Shown: piece by piece, positions 7,967 to 18,052 of the stretch
How the letters are laid out: each line of letters begins with the position of its first letter
Position numbering within the stretch: position 1 is the first letter of the stretch
Translations under genes and position numbers: made by a program
NCBI GenBank assembly: GCA_004535785.1
Contig: SPIB01000003.1
Coordinates: 132,109 to 196,108 of the forward strand
Length of the DNA stretch: 64,000 nt
DNA from: Gammaproteobacteria bacterium LSUCC0112
GTDB taxonomy: Bacteria > Pseudomonadota > Gammaproteobacteria > Pseudomonadales > Pseudohongiellaceae
Direction: 5' to 3'
Notes under the pieces: generated by a model
The model's input: the letters and a program-made list of their open reading frames with translations, nothing else
The model's database searches: none
What the model was told of the DNA's origin: nothing

Positions 7967-9849
7967 ATGACTCCCTGACGTTTGCGCAAGCCATCACCGA
8001 CTTCCACTTTTTGAGGCCTTTGTGGCTGATCGCGCTGTTGCCGGCACTGTTTTTTGTCCGCAGGCTCTGGCATCTGGATGCACAAGGGACGGCATGGCAT
8101 AAAGTCATTGACCAAAGCCTGCTGCCTTACTTGCTGAACTCCACCAAAAATACGTCTCAACGTCTGCCGCTGTATATGCTGATGGTTGTCTGGACGTTGG
8201 CGGTGCTGGCACTGGCCGGTCCGACCTGGTCCAAGCAGACACAACCTGTGCAACAACGCCAGGATGCACTGGTGATTGTGCTGGATCTGACGTTGGGTAT
8301 GTTTGCCAATGATTTTGAACCTAACCGGATCACGGTTGCCCGGCGCAAGATCATGGATATTCTGGATGCACGCACCGAAGGCCAGACCGCACTGGTGGTC
8401 TACGGTGGCGAAGCCCATCTGGTCACTCCGCTGACCGATGATTCGATCAGCATCCGGGCTCTGGTGCCAGCCCTGAATCCCAATATCATGCCAGTCATTG
8501 GCAACAATCCCGGTCATGCAGTGCAGATGGCGAGACAGTTAATGAACGAAGCTGCGGCGGTGAATGGTCGCATTTTGTTACTGACGGCCGGAATTCCGCC
8601 TGAACAGAACAATGCAATCTGGGACTCGCTGAATGATGGCCGGTATCCGTTGAGCATTATTGGTATTGGCAGTACACAAGGAGCACCGATTCCAGCCGCC
8701 AATGGTGATTATCTGCGCGACAGCAATGGGCAAATGGTGGTCAGCACCCTGAACAGGGACAATCTGATTACCCTGACAGCGCAGTTGAATGGGCGCTATC
8801 AGGACATCAGCATCGACAATGCCGACATCGAGTTTATTCTGGCGGAAAGTCTGATGGCAGATGCCGATAGTTACCTCGAAGCCGATGAAGAAGTGGAACT
8901 ATGGTACGACGCCGGCCCCTGGCTGTTACTGCTGCTAGTGCCTTTGTGCGCCTTGTGCTTCCGTCGCGGATGGATATTGCAACTTGCCATTATTGGTGGG
9001 GCATTGTTATTGGTGAGTCCGCCACAACCGGCATGGGCGCAGCAGACCAACACGCCGATTCCGTTGTCTGACGATGGCATGTCAGATGAAATGATGATGA
9101 ATACCTTGCCCATCGGGTCTCAACCCGGTCAGGCGGTACCGGCACAACCCAAAACCGGTTTTGATATCCGAAGTCTGTGGCTGAACAGAGACCAGCGCGG
9201 TCTGCGCGCCATGGAAGAAGAAGACCCGGTCACCGCGGCGGTGCTGTTTGAGAACAGCGCCTGGCGCGGTGCAGCCAACTACCGCGCAGGCAATTACAGC
9301 GGTGCGATCGCTGAATTCAGTCTGGGTGATGATCTGGACTCCAAATTCAACCTCGGTAATGCCCTCGCATTTGCCGAGCGTTTTGAGGAATCTATTGCCG
9401 CGTACCAGTCCGTCCTCGATCTGCAACCTGATCATGCAGATGCCCTGAAAAACAAAGAGATTGTGGAAAAACTGCTGGAAGAACAACAGCAACAGGAACA
9501 GGAAGAACAGCAACAGGAACAGCAGGAGCAGGAAGAGCAGCAGGAACAGCAGGCTGAAGATGAGGAAGGCGAACAGCAGGAAGCGTCGCCCGAAGAAGAG
9601 GAGCAAGAACCGCAGGACCCACAAGAGTCTGAGGAACAAGAACCTACCGAGCAGCAGGAAGAGTCAGAAAACGACAATGCCAACAGCCAGCAGCGCGCCA
9701 ATACTGAGGTTGAAGAAGATCAGGAATCCCTGGAGCAGTTCCTGCGCCGCATCGAGGATGATCCGGGTGAATTGCTGCAACGCAAATTCCAGTTTGAATC
9801 ACGCCGGCGCATGATTGAACGACGTGCCGCCAGCCAGGTACCCCGATAA
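7963..9849 (+). CDS. VWA-TPR fusion protein (BatB/BatC-like) with Q/E-rich tail
   Basis: A 628-residue fusion. It has N-terminal membrane segments, a VWA domain (residues about 90-300), further membrane segments (about 310-350), a TPR pair (about 405-500, e.g. FNLGNALAFAERFEESIAAY), then a highly acidic Gln/Glu-rich low-complexity stretch (about 505-590). The VWA metal site is degenerate: the first motif reads LDLTLGM instead of DxSxS and the later one reads LLTAGIP where the partner gene has LLTDGIN. It overlaps the upstream VWA gene by 4 bp (ATGA). It probably forms a periplasmic complex with BatA and BatD; that is inference from operon membership. Confidence 0.9.
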   Translation: MNDSLTFAQAITDFHFLRPLWLIALLPALFFVRRLWHLDAQGTAWHKVIDQSLLPYLLNSTKNTSQRLPLYMLMVVWTLAVLALAGPTWSKQTQPVQQRQDALVIVLDLTLGMFANDFEPNRITVARRKIMDILDARTEGQTALVVYGGEAHLVTPLTDDSISIRALVPALNPNIMPVIGNNPGHAVQMARQLMNEAAAVNGRILLLTAGIPPEQNNAIWDSLNDGRYPLSIIGIGSTQGAPIPAANGDYLRDSNGQMVVSTLNRDNLITLTAQLNGRYQDISIDNADIEFILAESLMADADSYLEADEEVELWYDAGPWLLLLLVPLCALCFRRGWILQLAIIGGALLLVSPPQPAWAQQTNTPIPLSDDGMSDEMMMNTLPIGSQPGQAVPAQPKTGFDIRSLWLNRDQRGLRAMEEEDPVTAAVLFENSAWRGAANYRAGNYSGAIAEFSLGDDLDSKFNLGNALAFAERFEESIAAYQSVLDLQPDHADALKNKEIVEKLLEEQQQQEQEEQQQEQQEQEEQQEQQAEDEEGEQQEASPEEEEQEPQDPQESEEQEPTEQQEESENDNANSQQRANTEVEEDQESLEQFLRRIEDDPGELLQRKFQFESRRRMIERRAASQVPR

Positions 9850-9858
9850 CGGACACTT

Positions 9859-11637
9859 ATGAAACAACTCATCAGCATCATCACATTTTGTTTTTTAAGT
9901 CTGTTGTGTGCAGTCTCGCTGGCACAACAACAAACCGTGGAAACCAACCTCGATCGCACCGAGCTTGAGCGCGGGGAAACCGTCACCTTGCGCATCCGCG
10001 TTCATGGTCAGCAAGGCGGTGTGCAGATCGATCTGGAGCCGTTACGTGAGCAATTTGAAGTGGTGTCCACGCGCTCTGCCAGCCACCTGCGTTCGATAAA
10101 CAATCGTATTGAATCCTGGACAGACTATCTGCTGGTGCTGTTCCCGCGTGAACTTGGCGAACAACAGATCCCCGCATTGGTTGTCGGCAATCAGGTCACA
10201 GAAGCGTTTACCATCACCGTCACCGAACCCACCGCCACCGGGCTGGCCGCCGGCAATGATGTATTTCTGGAAGCCATTCTGTCTGGTGAGTCGGTTTACG
10301 TGCAGGAACAATTGCTGTTTACCGTGCGATTGCACTACACCATTGCGGGTATTCGTAATCCGGTGTTTACCGAGATAGCGCCAGAAAATGCTGTGGTGCA
10401 GATGCTGGGTGCACCGCACCAGTACGAACAACTGGTCGACGGCGTGCGATATGGCATTTACGAAAAGAACTACGTTATCTTCCCGCAGCGCAGTGGCGAA
10501 CTGGTGATTCCAGACATCGTGTTTCGTGGCGAGCTGACCGATGGCTCCAGTAATTTCGTGTTCCGTAACCCCAATATGCGTCCAGTCACAGCGTTTGCCG
10601 AGGGATACAATGTCGAGGTCAAAGAACGACCTGCCGAATTCCCCGCTGACAGCACCTGGCTCCCTGCCAGCGATATACAGATCAGCGAAACCTGGAACCG
10701 GGACATAACGCGATTGAACCCGGGCGATTCCGTCGAGCGCACCATTACCATCGTTGCCAATGGTCTTGACGGCGCTGCATTGCCGCCGCTGGGACGACCT
10801 GAGATCGATAGAATGAACGTCTACCCGGAACAACCGGTGATCGAGCGCATGGTCGTTGACGGCAATATTGTGGGCACACGCATTGAGAAATATGTGATGG
10901 TTGCCACAGGTGCGGGATCCGTGGTGATTCCTGAAGTCAATCTGCCGTGGTGGGATGTCAAAAACAATGAACTGCGCAGCAGCGTAATCCCGGCATCTCT
11001 GATACAAATCACACCCGTGGGTGGCGTATTCCCCGGCGATGAGACCGAAGCCACGGCCACCGCTGCTGGCAACACACCGGGCAATCTGATGCAGGATGCG
11101 TTGACCGATGATCTGATGAGCAGTGCCCGCACACCTGCCTGGATACTGAACCTGATGGCGGTCACCATTGTGCTGATTCTGGCTGCCATGTGGTGGCTAT
11201 GGCGTCGTCGTCAAAATCGGCTGCTTGAGCTTGCTACCCCCACTATCGTGCGCACTGCTGCATACGAGCGTGATATTGCAGAAGGCCAGGAAAGACTGAC
11301 CTTTGCTGATCTGGAAAAAAGTCTGGCCAAAGACTCCGCACAGCAAGTGCGTGTGCGCCTGATCGCCTGGGGAAGACAGTATTTCAGTGATCCGGGCCTG
11401 CACAATCTGGACGACCTGGCAGCACATCTGGAAAATCCGGAGATTGTGGCCCTGTGCAAGCAATTGCAAGCCTCTTTGTATGGCGGCAGTCAGACCGGCA
11501 GTAACAATGCCTTCGAGCAAAACGACAGACAACGTTTGTTGATATTGTTGCGGGCCGCGCGCAGCAGCGCTGTTAAACAAACCAAAACGGATCGGCAGAA
11601 CAAATTGTTTGAACTGCCCCCACTCTATCGCCAGTAA
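9859..11637 (+). CDS. batD: BatD family protein (oxygen tolerance domain)
   Basis: A 592-residue exported protein. A signal peptide (MKQLISIITFCFLSLLCAVS) is followed by repeated beta-rich domains with the BatD start (VETNLDRTELERGETVTLRI). A C-terminal membrane anchor lies near residues 430-450 and a cytosolic tail of about 140 residues follows. BatD proteins are membrane partners of the VWA proteins in MoxR clusters and were first linked to aerotolerance. It lies 9 bp after the VWA-TPR gene and its stop codon shares one base with the next start. Confidence 0.9.
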   Translation: MKQLISIITFCFLSLLCAVSLAQQQTVETNLDRTELERGETVTLRIRVHGQQGGVQIDLEPLREQFEVVSTRSASHLRSINNRIESWTDYLLVLFPRELGEQQIPALVVGNQVTEAFTITVTEPTATGLAAGNDVFLEAILSGESVYVQEQLLFTVRLHYTIAGIRNPVFTEIAPENAVVQMLGAPHQYEQLVDGVRYGIYEKNYVIFPQRSGELVIPDIVFRGELTDGSSNFVFRNPNMRPVTAFAEGYNVEVKERPAEFPADSTWLPASDIQISETWNRDITRLNPGDSVERTITIVANGLDGAALPPLGRPEIDRMNVYPEQPVIERMVVDGNIVGTRIEKYVMVATGAGSVVIPEVNLPWWDVKNNELRSSVIPASLIQITPVGGVFPGDETEATATAAGNTPGNLMQDALTDDLMSSARTPAWILNLMAVTIVLILAAMWWLWRRRQNRLLELATPTIVRTAAYERDIAEGQERLTFADLEKSLAKDSAQQVRVRLIAWGRQYFSDPGLHNLDDLAAHLENPEIVALCKQLQASLYGGSQTGSNNAFEQNDRQRLLILLRAARSSAVKQTKTDRQNKLFELPPLYRQ

Positions 11638-11987
11638 TGACCTCCAGCCGCGTCTACAGCACTGACAAAGGACGTTTGTGCACAGGATGTGGCGAGGCGG
11701 TGACTGCCTGTCGCTGCGCCTCGCTGTCTGCCAACAAACCACTCGGTGATGGCAAAGTGCGTGTCATGCTGGATACCAAAGGCAGAAATGGCAAAGCCGT
11801 CACACAAGTGACCGGGCTGGCCATGACATTGGCTGACATCGAAACGCTGGCAAAAACTTTAAAAGCGCGTTGTGGTAGCGGAGGCGCCGTGAAAAACGGC
11901 GTGATTGAAATACAGGGTGATCACCGCCCGGTGGTGATGGCCTTTTTACAAAGCAAGGGGTTTGCGGCCAAACAAGCCGGTGGTTAA
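11637..11987 (+). CDS. yciH: SUI1/eIF1-like translation factor YciH
   Basis: A 116-residue protein with the SUI1 fold: MLDTKGRNGKAVTQVTGL, then CGSGGAVKNGVIEIQGDH, the two signature segments of bacterial YciH. A short Cys cluster (CTGCGEAVTACRC, residues 14-26) near the N-terminus could bind a metal. YciH is proposed to influence start-codon fidelity or initiation-complex stability under stress. Its ATG overlaps the batD stop by one base, so it rides on the MoxR/Bat transcript, an unexpected partner for an envelope cluster. Confidence 0.9.
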   Translation: MTSSRVYSTDKGRLCTGCGEAVTACRCASLSANKPLGDGKVRVMLDTKGRNGKAVTQVTGLAMTLADIETLAKTLKARCGSGGAVKNGVIEIQGDHRPVVMAFLQSKGFAAKQAGG

Positions 11988-12011
11988 TACCGGCTTTGCA
12001 TCATCGCGGTT

Positions 12012-13523
12012 TTAATCCTGAGACGGATCATCCGGCGGTTCAGGCTTTTTACGATTGTCGCCATTTTTGGCTTTGTCATTACGCGCTTTCTCCAGCGCCT
12101 TCAGATATGCCGCGTCCACATCACCAGTAATGTAACTGCCGTCAAACACTGAACATTCAAAGCTCTTGATGTCCGGATTTCCTTCCTGAGAGGCTGCAAT
12201 CAAATCCGGCAGATCCTGAAAGATCAGCCAATCCGCGCCAATCAACTCTTGCACTTCAAGCTCGGTGCGATTATGAGCGATCAGTTCACTGGCTGCCGGC
12301 ATATCAATGCCATACACGTTCGGGTAACACACAGGCGGCGAGGCCGACGCAAAATAAACCTTTCTGGCGCCGGCTTCACGCGCCATCTGAATGATTTGTT
12401 TACAGGTGGTGCCACGCACTATCGAGTCATCTACCAGCAGTACGTTTTTGCTACGAAACTCCAATTCGATGGCATTGAGTTTTTGGCGCACGGATTTACG
12501 ACGCTCACTCTGTCCCGGCATGATAAAGGTTCGGCCGATATAACGGTTTTTTACAAACCCTTCGCGATACTTCACGCCCAATCTGTTTGCCAGTTCCAGC
12601 GCGGACGTGCGACTGGTATCGGGAATGGGAATGACCACATCGATATCGTGATCCGGGCGCAGCCGTTTGACTTTGTCTGCCAGTTTTTCGCCCATGCGCA
12701 GCCTGGCTTTGTAGACGGAGATGCCATCCATCAGCGAGTCGGGACGTGCAAAATAGACGTGCTCAAAGATACACGGCGTATATTCCGCAGGCTCGGCACA
12801 CATTTTAGTGTGTATGTGCCCGTGTACATCCACGTAAACCGCTTCACCAGGTGCCACATCACGCTCCAGTGAAAAGCCTTGTGAATCAAGCGCAACACTC
12901 TCGGAGGCCAACATATATTCTGCACGGCCTTTGGTGACGCGTCGTCCAAACACCAGCGGACGAATACCATTTTTGTCTCTGAAACCAACAATGCCATAAC
13001 CACTGATCAGCACCAGTGCCGCATAACCGCCACGGCAACGTCGATGCACCCCTTCCACCGCTGCAAAAACATCTTCCGGGCTGGGCGCCATGGTTCCAAC
13101 CTGCTGCAATTCATGGGCAAAGATATTAAGCAGCACTTCAGAGTCGGAATCGGTATTGATATGACGCAGATCTTCGGAATACAGCTCCTCGGCCAGTTGC
13201 GCAGAGTTGGTGAGGTTGCCGTTGTGCGCCAGACAAAGTCCATAAGGCGAATTCACATAAAACGGTTGAGCCAGCGCCGGGCTTGAACTGCCCGCGGTTG
13301 GATAGCGCACATGACCGATGCCCATTTTTCCGTTCAGGCGACGCATGTGACGGGTACGGAATACGTCTTTGACCAGACCGTTATCTTTACGCAGATTCAA
13401 AATACCGTTATCACAGGTGGCAATTCCTGCGGCATCCTGGCCTCTGTGCTGCAGAACAGTCAGAGTGTCGTATAAAGAGACCGCTACTTCGGATCTGGCA
13501 ACAATGCCAACTAAACCACACAT
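12012..13523 (-). CDS. purF: Amidophosphoribosyltransferase
   Basis: First committed step of purine synthesis: PRPP plus glutamine gives phosphoribosylamine. The protein begins MCGLVGIV, so Cys2 becomes the N-terminal nucleophile of the glutaminase domain without a propeptide. The PRPP-binding loop is [13 protein letters not shown] near residue 365. The 503-residue length matches the proteobacterial enzyme. The C-terminal tail is charged and Lys/Asp/Pro-rich. It is preceded by cvpA on the same strand at 30 bp, the classical cvpA-purF pairing. Confidence 0.97.
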   Translation of the reverse strand: MCGLVGIVARSEVAVSLYDTLTVLQHRGQDAAGIATCDNGILNLRKDNGLVKDVFRTRHMRRLNGKMGIGHVRYPTAGSSSPALAQPFYVNSPYGLCLAHNGNLTNSAQLAEELYSEDLRHINTDSDSEVLLNIFAHELQQVGTMAPSPEDVFAAVEGVHRRCRGGYAALVLISGYGIVGFRDKNGIRPLVFGRRVTKGRAEYMLASESVALDSQGFSLERDVAPGEAVYVDVHGHIHTKMCAEPAEYTPCIFEHVYFARPDSLMDGISVYKARLRMGEKLADKVKRLRPDHDIDVVIPIPDTSRTSALELANRLGVKYREGFVKNRYIGRTFIMPGQSERRKSVRQKLNAIELEFRSKNVLLVDDSIVRGTTCKQIIQMAREAGARKVYFASASPPVCYPNVYGIDMPAASELIAHNRTELEVQELIGADWLIFQDLPDLIAASQEGNPDIKSFECSVFDGSYITGDVDAAYLKALEKARNDKAKNGDNRKKPEPPDDPSQD

Positions 13524-13553
13524 GCAATATTACTCCGTAGACGTGCAAAAAAA

Positions 13554-14030
13554 TCAAACCGCGGCATTTGTGGCACCCGGTGTAAACCCTGCCCGATCAA
13601 TCACCATATCCACGTAAGGAATGGCCCGAGACTCTACCCACCAGCTCTCGGTGTCAAAACGCTCATGGGCAAAAAAGATCACGACCGCAACAATAATCAC
13701 GCCGCGGGCAAACCCGAAAATCATGCCCAATAAACGGTCAGTGAGTTGCATACCTGCCATGGAAATCAGGCGGGTCATAAATTTGATGATCAGCGAACCG
13801 ATAAACAAGGTGCCAAATCCCAGCACCGCAAAAGCCAGAATTGACCGCCCCGTCTCGCTGTCGGTAATGCCTTCGAAATACGGCACTAGTAAAGGACTGT
13901 ACAGTCGGGCAATCAGGATGGCGGTGACCCAGGCGATCACAGCGAGCACCTCGCGCACAAAACCGCGCCACAAACCAAACACACTTGAAAATCCTACAAT
14001 GACGAGTATCACGATATCGGGCACGTTCAT
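13554..14030 (-). CDS. cvpA: CvpA family membrane protein
   Basis: A 158-residue inner-membrane protein with four hydrophobic segments (residues about 4-22, 27-45, 63-83 and 100-121). It has the family pattern DIVILVIVGFSSVFGLWRGFVREV at its start, interrupted here at the FSSVF turn. CvpA is linked to colicin V export and envelope stress; the mechanism is unknown. It overlaps the SPOR-domain gene upstream by 4 bp and precedes purF, as in many gammaproteobacteria. Confidence 0.93.
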   Translation of the reverse strand: MNVPDIVILVIVGFSSVFGLWRGFVREVLAVIAWVTAILIARLYSPLLVPYFEGITDSETGRSILAFAVLGFGTLFIGSLIIKFMTRLISMAGMQLTDRLLGMIFGFARGVIIVAVVIFFAHERFDTESWWVESRAIPYVDMVIDRAGFTPGATNAAV

Positions 14031-14782
14031 AGGGGATCGATCTCGTATCGAACAATCATACCGTTCAGTTGAAAATCCTGCCGCAAGCGCTCAAGCAAGG
14101 TTTGCGCGGCAGCGCGATTAACCAGAGGACCTACAAAAACAGCTGTCAACATGCCTTGACTGGAATCTACCCTGCGGGAATAGGCGCGATGCCCCGCAGC
14201 TTGCAAACGCGTTACCAACGCGCTGGCGTTATCGGTATTCGAAAATGAACCCAGACGCACACTCCAGCCTTCCGGCAACCCCTGAGGATCCAGTGACGCT
14301 GGGGATGTTCTGCTGTTGGTCGTCACGGGTGATGCGGTGGAAATACTGGCGGTCGATGTGGCTGGCGTGGATGCGGTTGTGGGTGATGGAGCGGGCGTGT
14401 CTGTGTTTGCTGCGGTCGATGACGGCGTCAGCGGTGCAGCCACAGCCGGTGCGGGTGCGACAGTCACGGACGCAACATCATCGGCTGTATTTGTGTCGTT
14501 TTGAGCGCCGGGCTCATCAGCAGGCACAGTGTCTGTCAGATTATCGGCGATAACGGTGGCGGGTGATTCCGGTCGAATTCTGATCGCATCGGAGTCAGCG
14601 GTTATCACCGGACGTTGCGGGTCAAGCTGAGCAGGTACAGGTTGTTTTGGACGGGCAGGAATATCAATCTGGACAGCGGGCTGGTAGCTGCCCTCTCCGT
14701 CGAAGATGACCGGCAGCAGTATCAATGCGGTGAACGCAAGCACCAGCGAGCCGGTAATTCGTTGACGGGTGGTCTGATTCAA
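14027..14782 (-). CDS. SPOR domain membrane protein (DedD-like)
   Basis: A 251-residue cell-division-type protein. A short cytosolic start is followed by one membrane segment (residues about 10-27, ITGSLVLAFTALILLPVIF), a long Pro/Thr/Ala/Ser linker, and a C-terminal SPOR domain (about 170-250, starting GWSVRLGSFSNTDNA) that binds denuded peptidoglycan at the septum. It matches DedD in size, layout and gene position (folC-dedD-cvpA-purF). The likely start is a TTG at 14782 with GAGGAA nine bases upstream. No in-frame ATG is available before the membrane segment. Confidence 0.88.
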   Translation of the reverse strand: MNQTTRQRITGSLVLAFTALILLPVIFDGEGSYQPAVQIDIPARPKQPVPAQLDPQRPVITADSDAIRIRPESPATVIADNLTDTVPADEPGAQNDTNTADDVASVTVAPAPAVAAPLTPSSTAANTDTPAPSPTTASTPATSTASISTASPVTTNSRTSPASLDPQGLPEGWSVRLGSFSNTDNASALVTRLQAAGHRAYSRRVDSSQGMLTAVFVGPLVNRAAAQTLLERLRQDFQLNGMIVRYEIDPL

Positions 14783-14807
14783 AGTGGACGCTTCCTCGTT
14801 GCCGGTT

Positions 14808-16199
14808 TCAACTGCCTGACAGTGCGGCCATCACCTCGGACACGGTGATAAACGAGCCACAAACCACAATAATGTCCTGTTCAGCTGCCTGTTTGTGCGC
14901 ACAATCAAAGGCCTGCACCACACTGTCAAACACCTGAACATCAATCTGTGCAGCAGATGCCCGGGCCAGATCTTGCCATTTCGTTGCCAGTGCCGTTGCC
15001 GGCAGGCATCTTGCTAAATCGAAGTGCGCAATATACCAGAAGTCGACCTGCTTTTCTAAGGCGCAATAGAATCCCTGATGATCTTTGTCAGCCATCATCG
15101 CCAACACCAGGCGAATTTGGCAGGTCTTTACCCGGGGATCTGCCAGTCGTGCGGCGCGTTCACGCTGCAGACGCTCGGCCAATGCGCGGGCTGCATGGGG
15201 ATTATGCGCAACATCCACCATCACCTTTTGATGACTGCCAGGGATTGCCAACCATTGTTGGCGTCCGGCCAACTGCAAGCTGCCCAGGCTACGATTGATT
15301 GACGCCTGAAAACCCGCCGTATCAACAATTGCCCTGCCCAACAAACCACTCAAGGCTGCAGCCTGCAGCGCACTGGCCACATTGCTCAATGCCAACCGCG
15401 GCACAATCAGCTGGTCAAATTGCAGAGGCAGCACGGTGTTATTGACAGCGCAACCTCCGTGCCACTGCCAGATTGATGCTGAATCACCGCCCTCTATCGT
15501 AGACCAGGTGTACTGTTTTCCCGGCAGATACACCGGGCAATTTAATGCGGCCGCCGCATCCAACAGGCTTTGTGGCGGTTCAGGCTCAGCACACACAACC
15601 GGTTTGCCGGTGCGGAAGATGCCAGCTTTTTCGCGGGCGATGGCCTCACGGGTATTCCCCAGCCATTCCTGATGATCAAGATCGATACTGGAAACAACGG
15701 CGATGTCTGCGTCAATGATATTGACGGCATCCAGCCGACCACCCAGACCAACCTCAAGGACAGCAACATCAAGCGCTGCATCCTGAAATATCAGCAACGC
15801 CGCGAGCGTACCAAACTCAAAAAAACTCAGGGACACTTCACGGCGAGCGGCTTCTATTTTTTCAAAAGCATCCACCAATGCCTGATCGCTGACGGGTTCA
15901 CCCTGCACACACACACGCTCGTTGTATCGCAGCAGATGAGGAGAGGTGTAACATCCGACCGTCATACCTTCGGCTCTGAACAGGGCGTCGAGGGTGGCAA
16001 CATGACTGCCTTTGCCATTGGTGCCTGTGACTGTAATCACAACGGGGGCTGGTTTTTTGATAGCAAGCCGATCGGCGACGATCTGCACTCGTTCGAGACC
16101 CATGTCGATCTCTTGCGGGTGTAACAGCAGTATTCTGGACAACCACTGCGCCAGCAACAATCTCGGTTGCTCACTTGCCGGCATCAGTGGTTCACTCAC
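14808..16199 (-). CDS. folC: Bifunctional dihydrofolate synthase / folylpolyglutamate synthase
   Basis: An ATP-dependent ligase that adds glutamate to dihydropteroate and then to tetrahydrofolate. The ATP loop VTGTNGKGS lies near residue 58. TSPHLLRYNERV and DAVNIIDADIAVVSSIDLDHQEWLG are Mur-ligase-type motifs, and VDVAHNPHAAR marks the C-terminal domain. The 463-residue length is slightly longer than usual because of the N-terminus. The start used is the GTG at 16199; an in-frame ATG 15 bp downstream (MPASEQ) is an alternative. It lies 3 bp after accD in a leftward operon. Confidence 0.95.
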   Translation of the reverse strand: MSEPLMPASEQPRLLLAQWLSRILLLHPQEIDMGLERVQIVADRLAIKKPAPVVITVTGTNGKGSHVATLDALFRAEGMTVGCYTSPHLLRYNERVCVQGEPVSDQALVDAFEKIEAARREVSLSFFEFGTLAALLIFQDAALDVAVLEVGLGGRLDAVNIIDADIAVVSSIDLDHQEWLGNTREAIAREKAGIFRTGKPVVCAEPEPPQSLLDAAAALNCPVYLPGKQYTWSTIEGGDSASIWQWHGGCAVNNTVLPLQFDQLIVPRLALSNVASALQAAALSGLLGRAIVDTAGFQASINRSLGSLQLAGRQQWLAIPGSHQKVMVDVAHNPHAARALAERLQRERAARLADPRVKTCQIRLVLAMMADKDHQGFYCALEKQVDFWYIAHFDLARCLPATALATKWQDLARASAAQIDVQVFDSVVQAFDCAHKQAAEQDIIVVCGSFITVSEVMAALSGS

Positions 16200-16202
16200 G
16201 AC

Positions 16203-17081
16203 TCAGGCTGCCGGTGGCAGTTGCATCAACTTGCGCACTAATCCGGTCACGGTATCGCGCATCTGCTTGCGATGGACAATCATGTCGATGGCGCCATGTT
16301 CAAGCAAAAATTCACTGCGCTGGAATCCTTCCGGTAATTTCACGCGCACAGTCTGACGGATAACGTCGGGGCCAGTGAAACCCACCAACGCACGCGGTTC
16401 AGCGATATTGATATCACCCAACATCGCCAGGCTGGCAGACACACCACCGTAGACCGGATCAACCATCACCGAGATAAACGGCAAGCCGTGCCCACGCAAT
16501 TTTTCCAGTGCTGCCGCTGTTTTGGCCATCTGCATCAGGGAAATCAAGGCTTCCTGCATGCGCGCGCCGCCACTGGTGGAGAAACAGACAAATGCCAGCT
16601 TCTGGGCGATACAGGTATTGATGGCCTGTACAAACTTTTCACCCACCACAGCGCCCATCGACCCGCCGATAAAACCAAATTCAAAGGCAGCTACCACCAT
16701 CTCAACATTGTCGATACGGCCCTGAACCACGACCAGCGCATCTTTTTCACCGGTGCTTTTCTGGGCAGCAGTGATGCGATCTTTGTATTTTTTCAGATCT
16801 TTGAACTTGAGAATGTCGACAGGCTCTATATCAGCAAACAGTTCGCGCTGACCATTGCTGTCAAGAAACAGCTCCAGACGACGACGCGCGGTGATGCGCA
16901 TATGGTGGTCGCACTTGGGGCACACTTCCAGATTACGTTCCAGATCCGGCCGATACAATACCGCTTCACAACGTGGACATTTTTTCCATAGCCCTTCAGG
17001 CACGCTGGATTTCTGTTTGCTGCCTTCAGCACTGTCACTGTTGTTGCGAATGGAGGGAAGGATTTTATTAATCCAGCTCAT
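16203..17081 (-). CDS. accD: Acetyl-CoA carboxylase carboxyltransferase subunit beta
   Basis: The beta half of the carboxyltransferase that transfers CO2 from carboxybiotin to acetyl-CoA in fatty-acid synthesis. It has the four-Cys zinc ribbon ([11 protein letters not shown] and CPKCDHH, residues about 35-60), then the crotonase-fold domain with [15 protein letters not shown] and TSGGARMQE. The 292-residue length is normal. It lies between trpA and folC; the trp-accD-folC order is typical of pseudomonads and relatives. Confidence 0.97.
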   Translation of the reverse strand: MSWINKILPSIRNNSDSAEGSKQKSSVPEGLWKKCPRCEAVLYRPDLERNLEVCPKCDHHMRITARRRLELFLDSNGQRELFADIEPVDILKFKDLKKYKDRITAAQKSTGEKDALVVVQGRIDNVEMVVAAFEFGFIGGSMGAVVGEKFVQAINTCIAQKLAFVCFSTSGGARMQEALISLMQMAKTAAALEKLRGHGLPFISVMVDPVYGGVSASLAMLGDINIAEPRALVGFTGPDVIRQTVRVKLPEGFQRSEFLLEHGAIDMIVHRKQMRDTVTGLVRKLMQLPPAA

Positions 17082-17184
17082 AACGTTGTCCTGTACTTTT
17101 GCGCTGTCAAAAAGCGCTCTTCAATTGCTACTTACTATAACACTATTTGACAGATGATCCTGCCGCCCTTCGTTTTGCATACTT

Positions 17185-17997
17185 TTATGCATCCAACGAC
17201 TGGCGGATCTGCTTGATCAATGCCGTGCTGCCAGCAATCGCAGCGCCATCGCGTTTGCCACTGTCGGTGAGTTCGCCAATTTTCTGCACCAGGGCGCTCC
17301 CCACAATCACGCCATCGCTGATTGCCGCCATCGCATTGGCACTGGCAGTATCTTTGATACCAAAACCCACCACAATCGGCAGCATGGTGCGTTGGCGCAG
17401 GGCACTGACACGCTCACTGATCTCACCGGTATCGATAATCGCTGCACCGGTGACACCTTTTAATGAGACGTAATAAATATACCCGGAGCTGTTTTCACAG
17501 ATAGCATCAAGACGCGATTCCGTGGTGGTGGGCGCTACCAGAAAAATCATATCCAGATTGCGCGGCCGGGTCAGTGCCAGCAAGGACTGCGCCTCACTGA
17601 CCGGCAGATCCACAATCAGGATACCATCTGCACCCGCATCAGCCGCTTGAGTGACAAAACTGTCATAGCCGATGGCTTCCAGTGGATTGAGATATCCCAT
17701 CAAGACAATCGGCGTTGTGTGATTGGTTTTACGAAAGCTGCTGACGATACCGAATACCGTGTGCAATCCGGTGCCTTGGCGCAGTGCACGTTCGGCCCCT
17801 AACTGGATAATCGCACCATCGGAGGATGGATCGCTGAATGGCATGCCCAACTCAATCACATCAGCGCCATCACTGACTAACTGATGCATCAGGGCAACGG
17901 TTGTGTCTGCATCCGGGTCGCCTGCCACCAGATACGGGATCAACACTTTGCGATTGGCAGCCTTGACGGCATCAATACAGGCAGTTAAACGACTCAT
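17185..17997 (-). CDS. trpA: Tryptophan synthase alpha subunit
   Basis: Cleaves indole-3-glycerol phosphate to indole, which is channelled to TrpB. The catalytic Glu sits in VIELGMPFSDP near residue 50 and the Asp in ILIVDLPVSE near residue 130. The phosphate-binding stretch is VVGFGIKD near residue 212. I start it at the ATG at 17997 (MSRLTACIDA), which has AGGAAG a few bases upstream and gives 270 residues, the normal length. The frame stays open 84 bp further into the trpB 3' region but without a better start. It lies 55 bp after trpB. Confidence 0.96.
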   Translation of the reverse strand: MSRLTACIDAVKAANRKVLIPYLVAGDPDADTTVALMHQLVSDGADVIELGMPFSDPSSDGAIIQLGAERALRQGTGLHTVFGIVSSFRKTNHTTPIVLMGYLNPLEAIGYDSFVTQAADAGADGILIVDLPVSEAQSLLALTRPRNLDMIFLVAPTTTESRLDAICENSSGYIYYVSLKGVTGAAIIDTGEISERVSALRQRTMLPIVVGFGIKDTASANAMAAISDGVIVGSALVQKIGELTDSGKRDGAAIAGSTALIKQIRQSLDA

Positions 17998-18052
17998 GTT
18001 CTTCCTATTTCCCTCGATAATTCCTGATAATGTTGCTGATGCATCACCCCGA

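Noticed and set aside
9392..9701. Minus-strand open frames rich in Ser/Cys or Leu/Phe
   Set aside because: They are antisense shadows of the repetitive Gln/Glu codons of the VWA/TPR gene.
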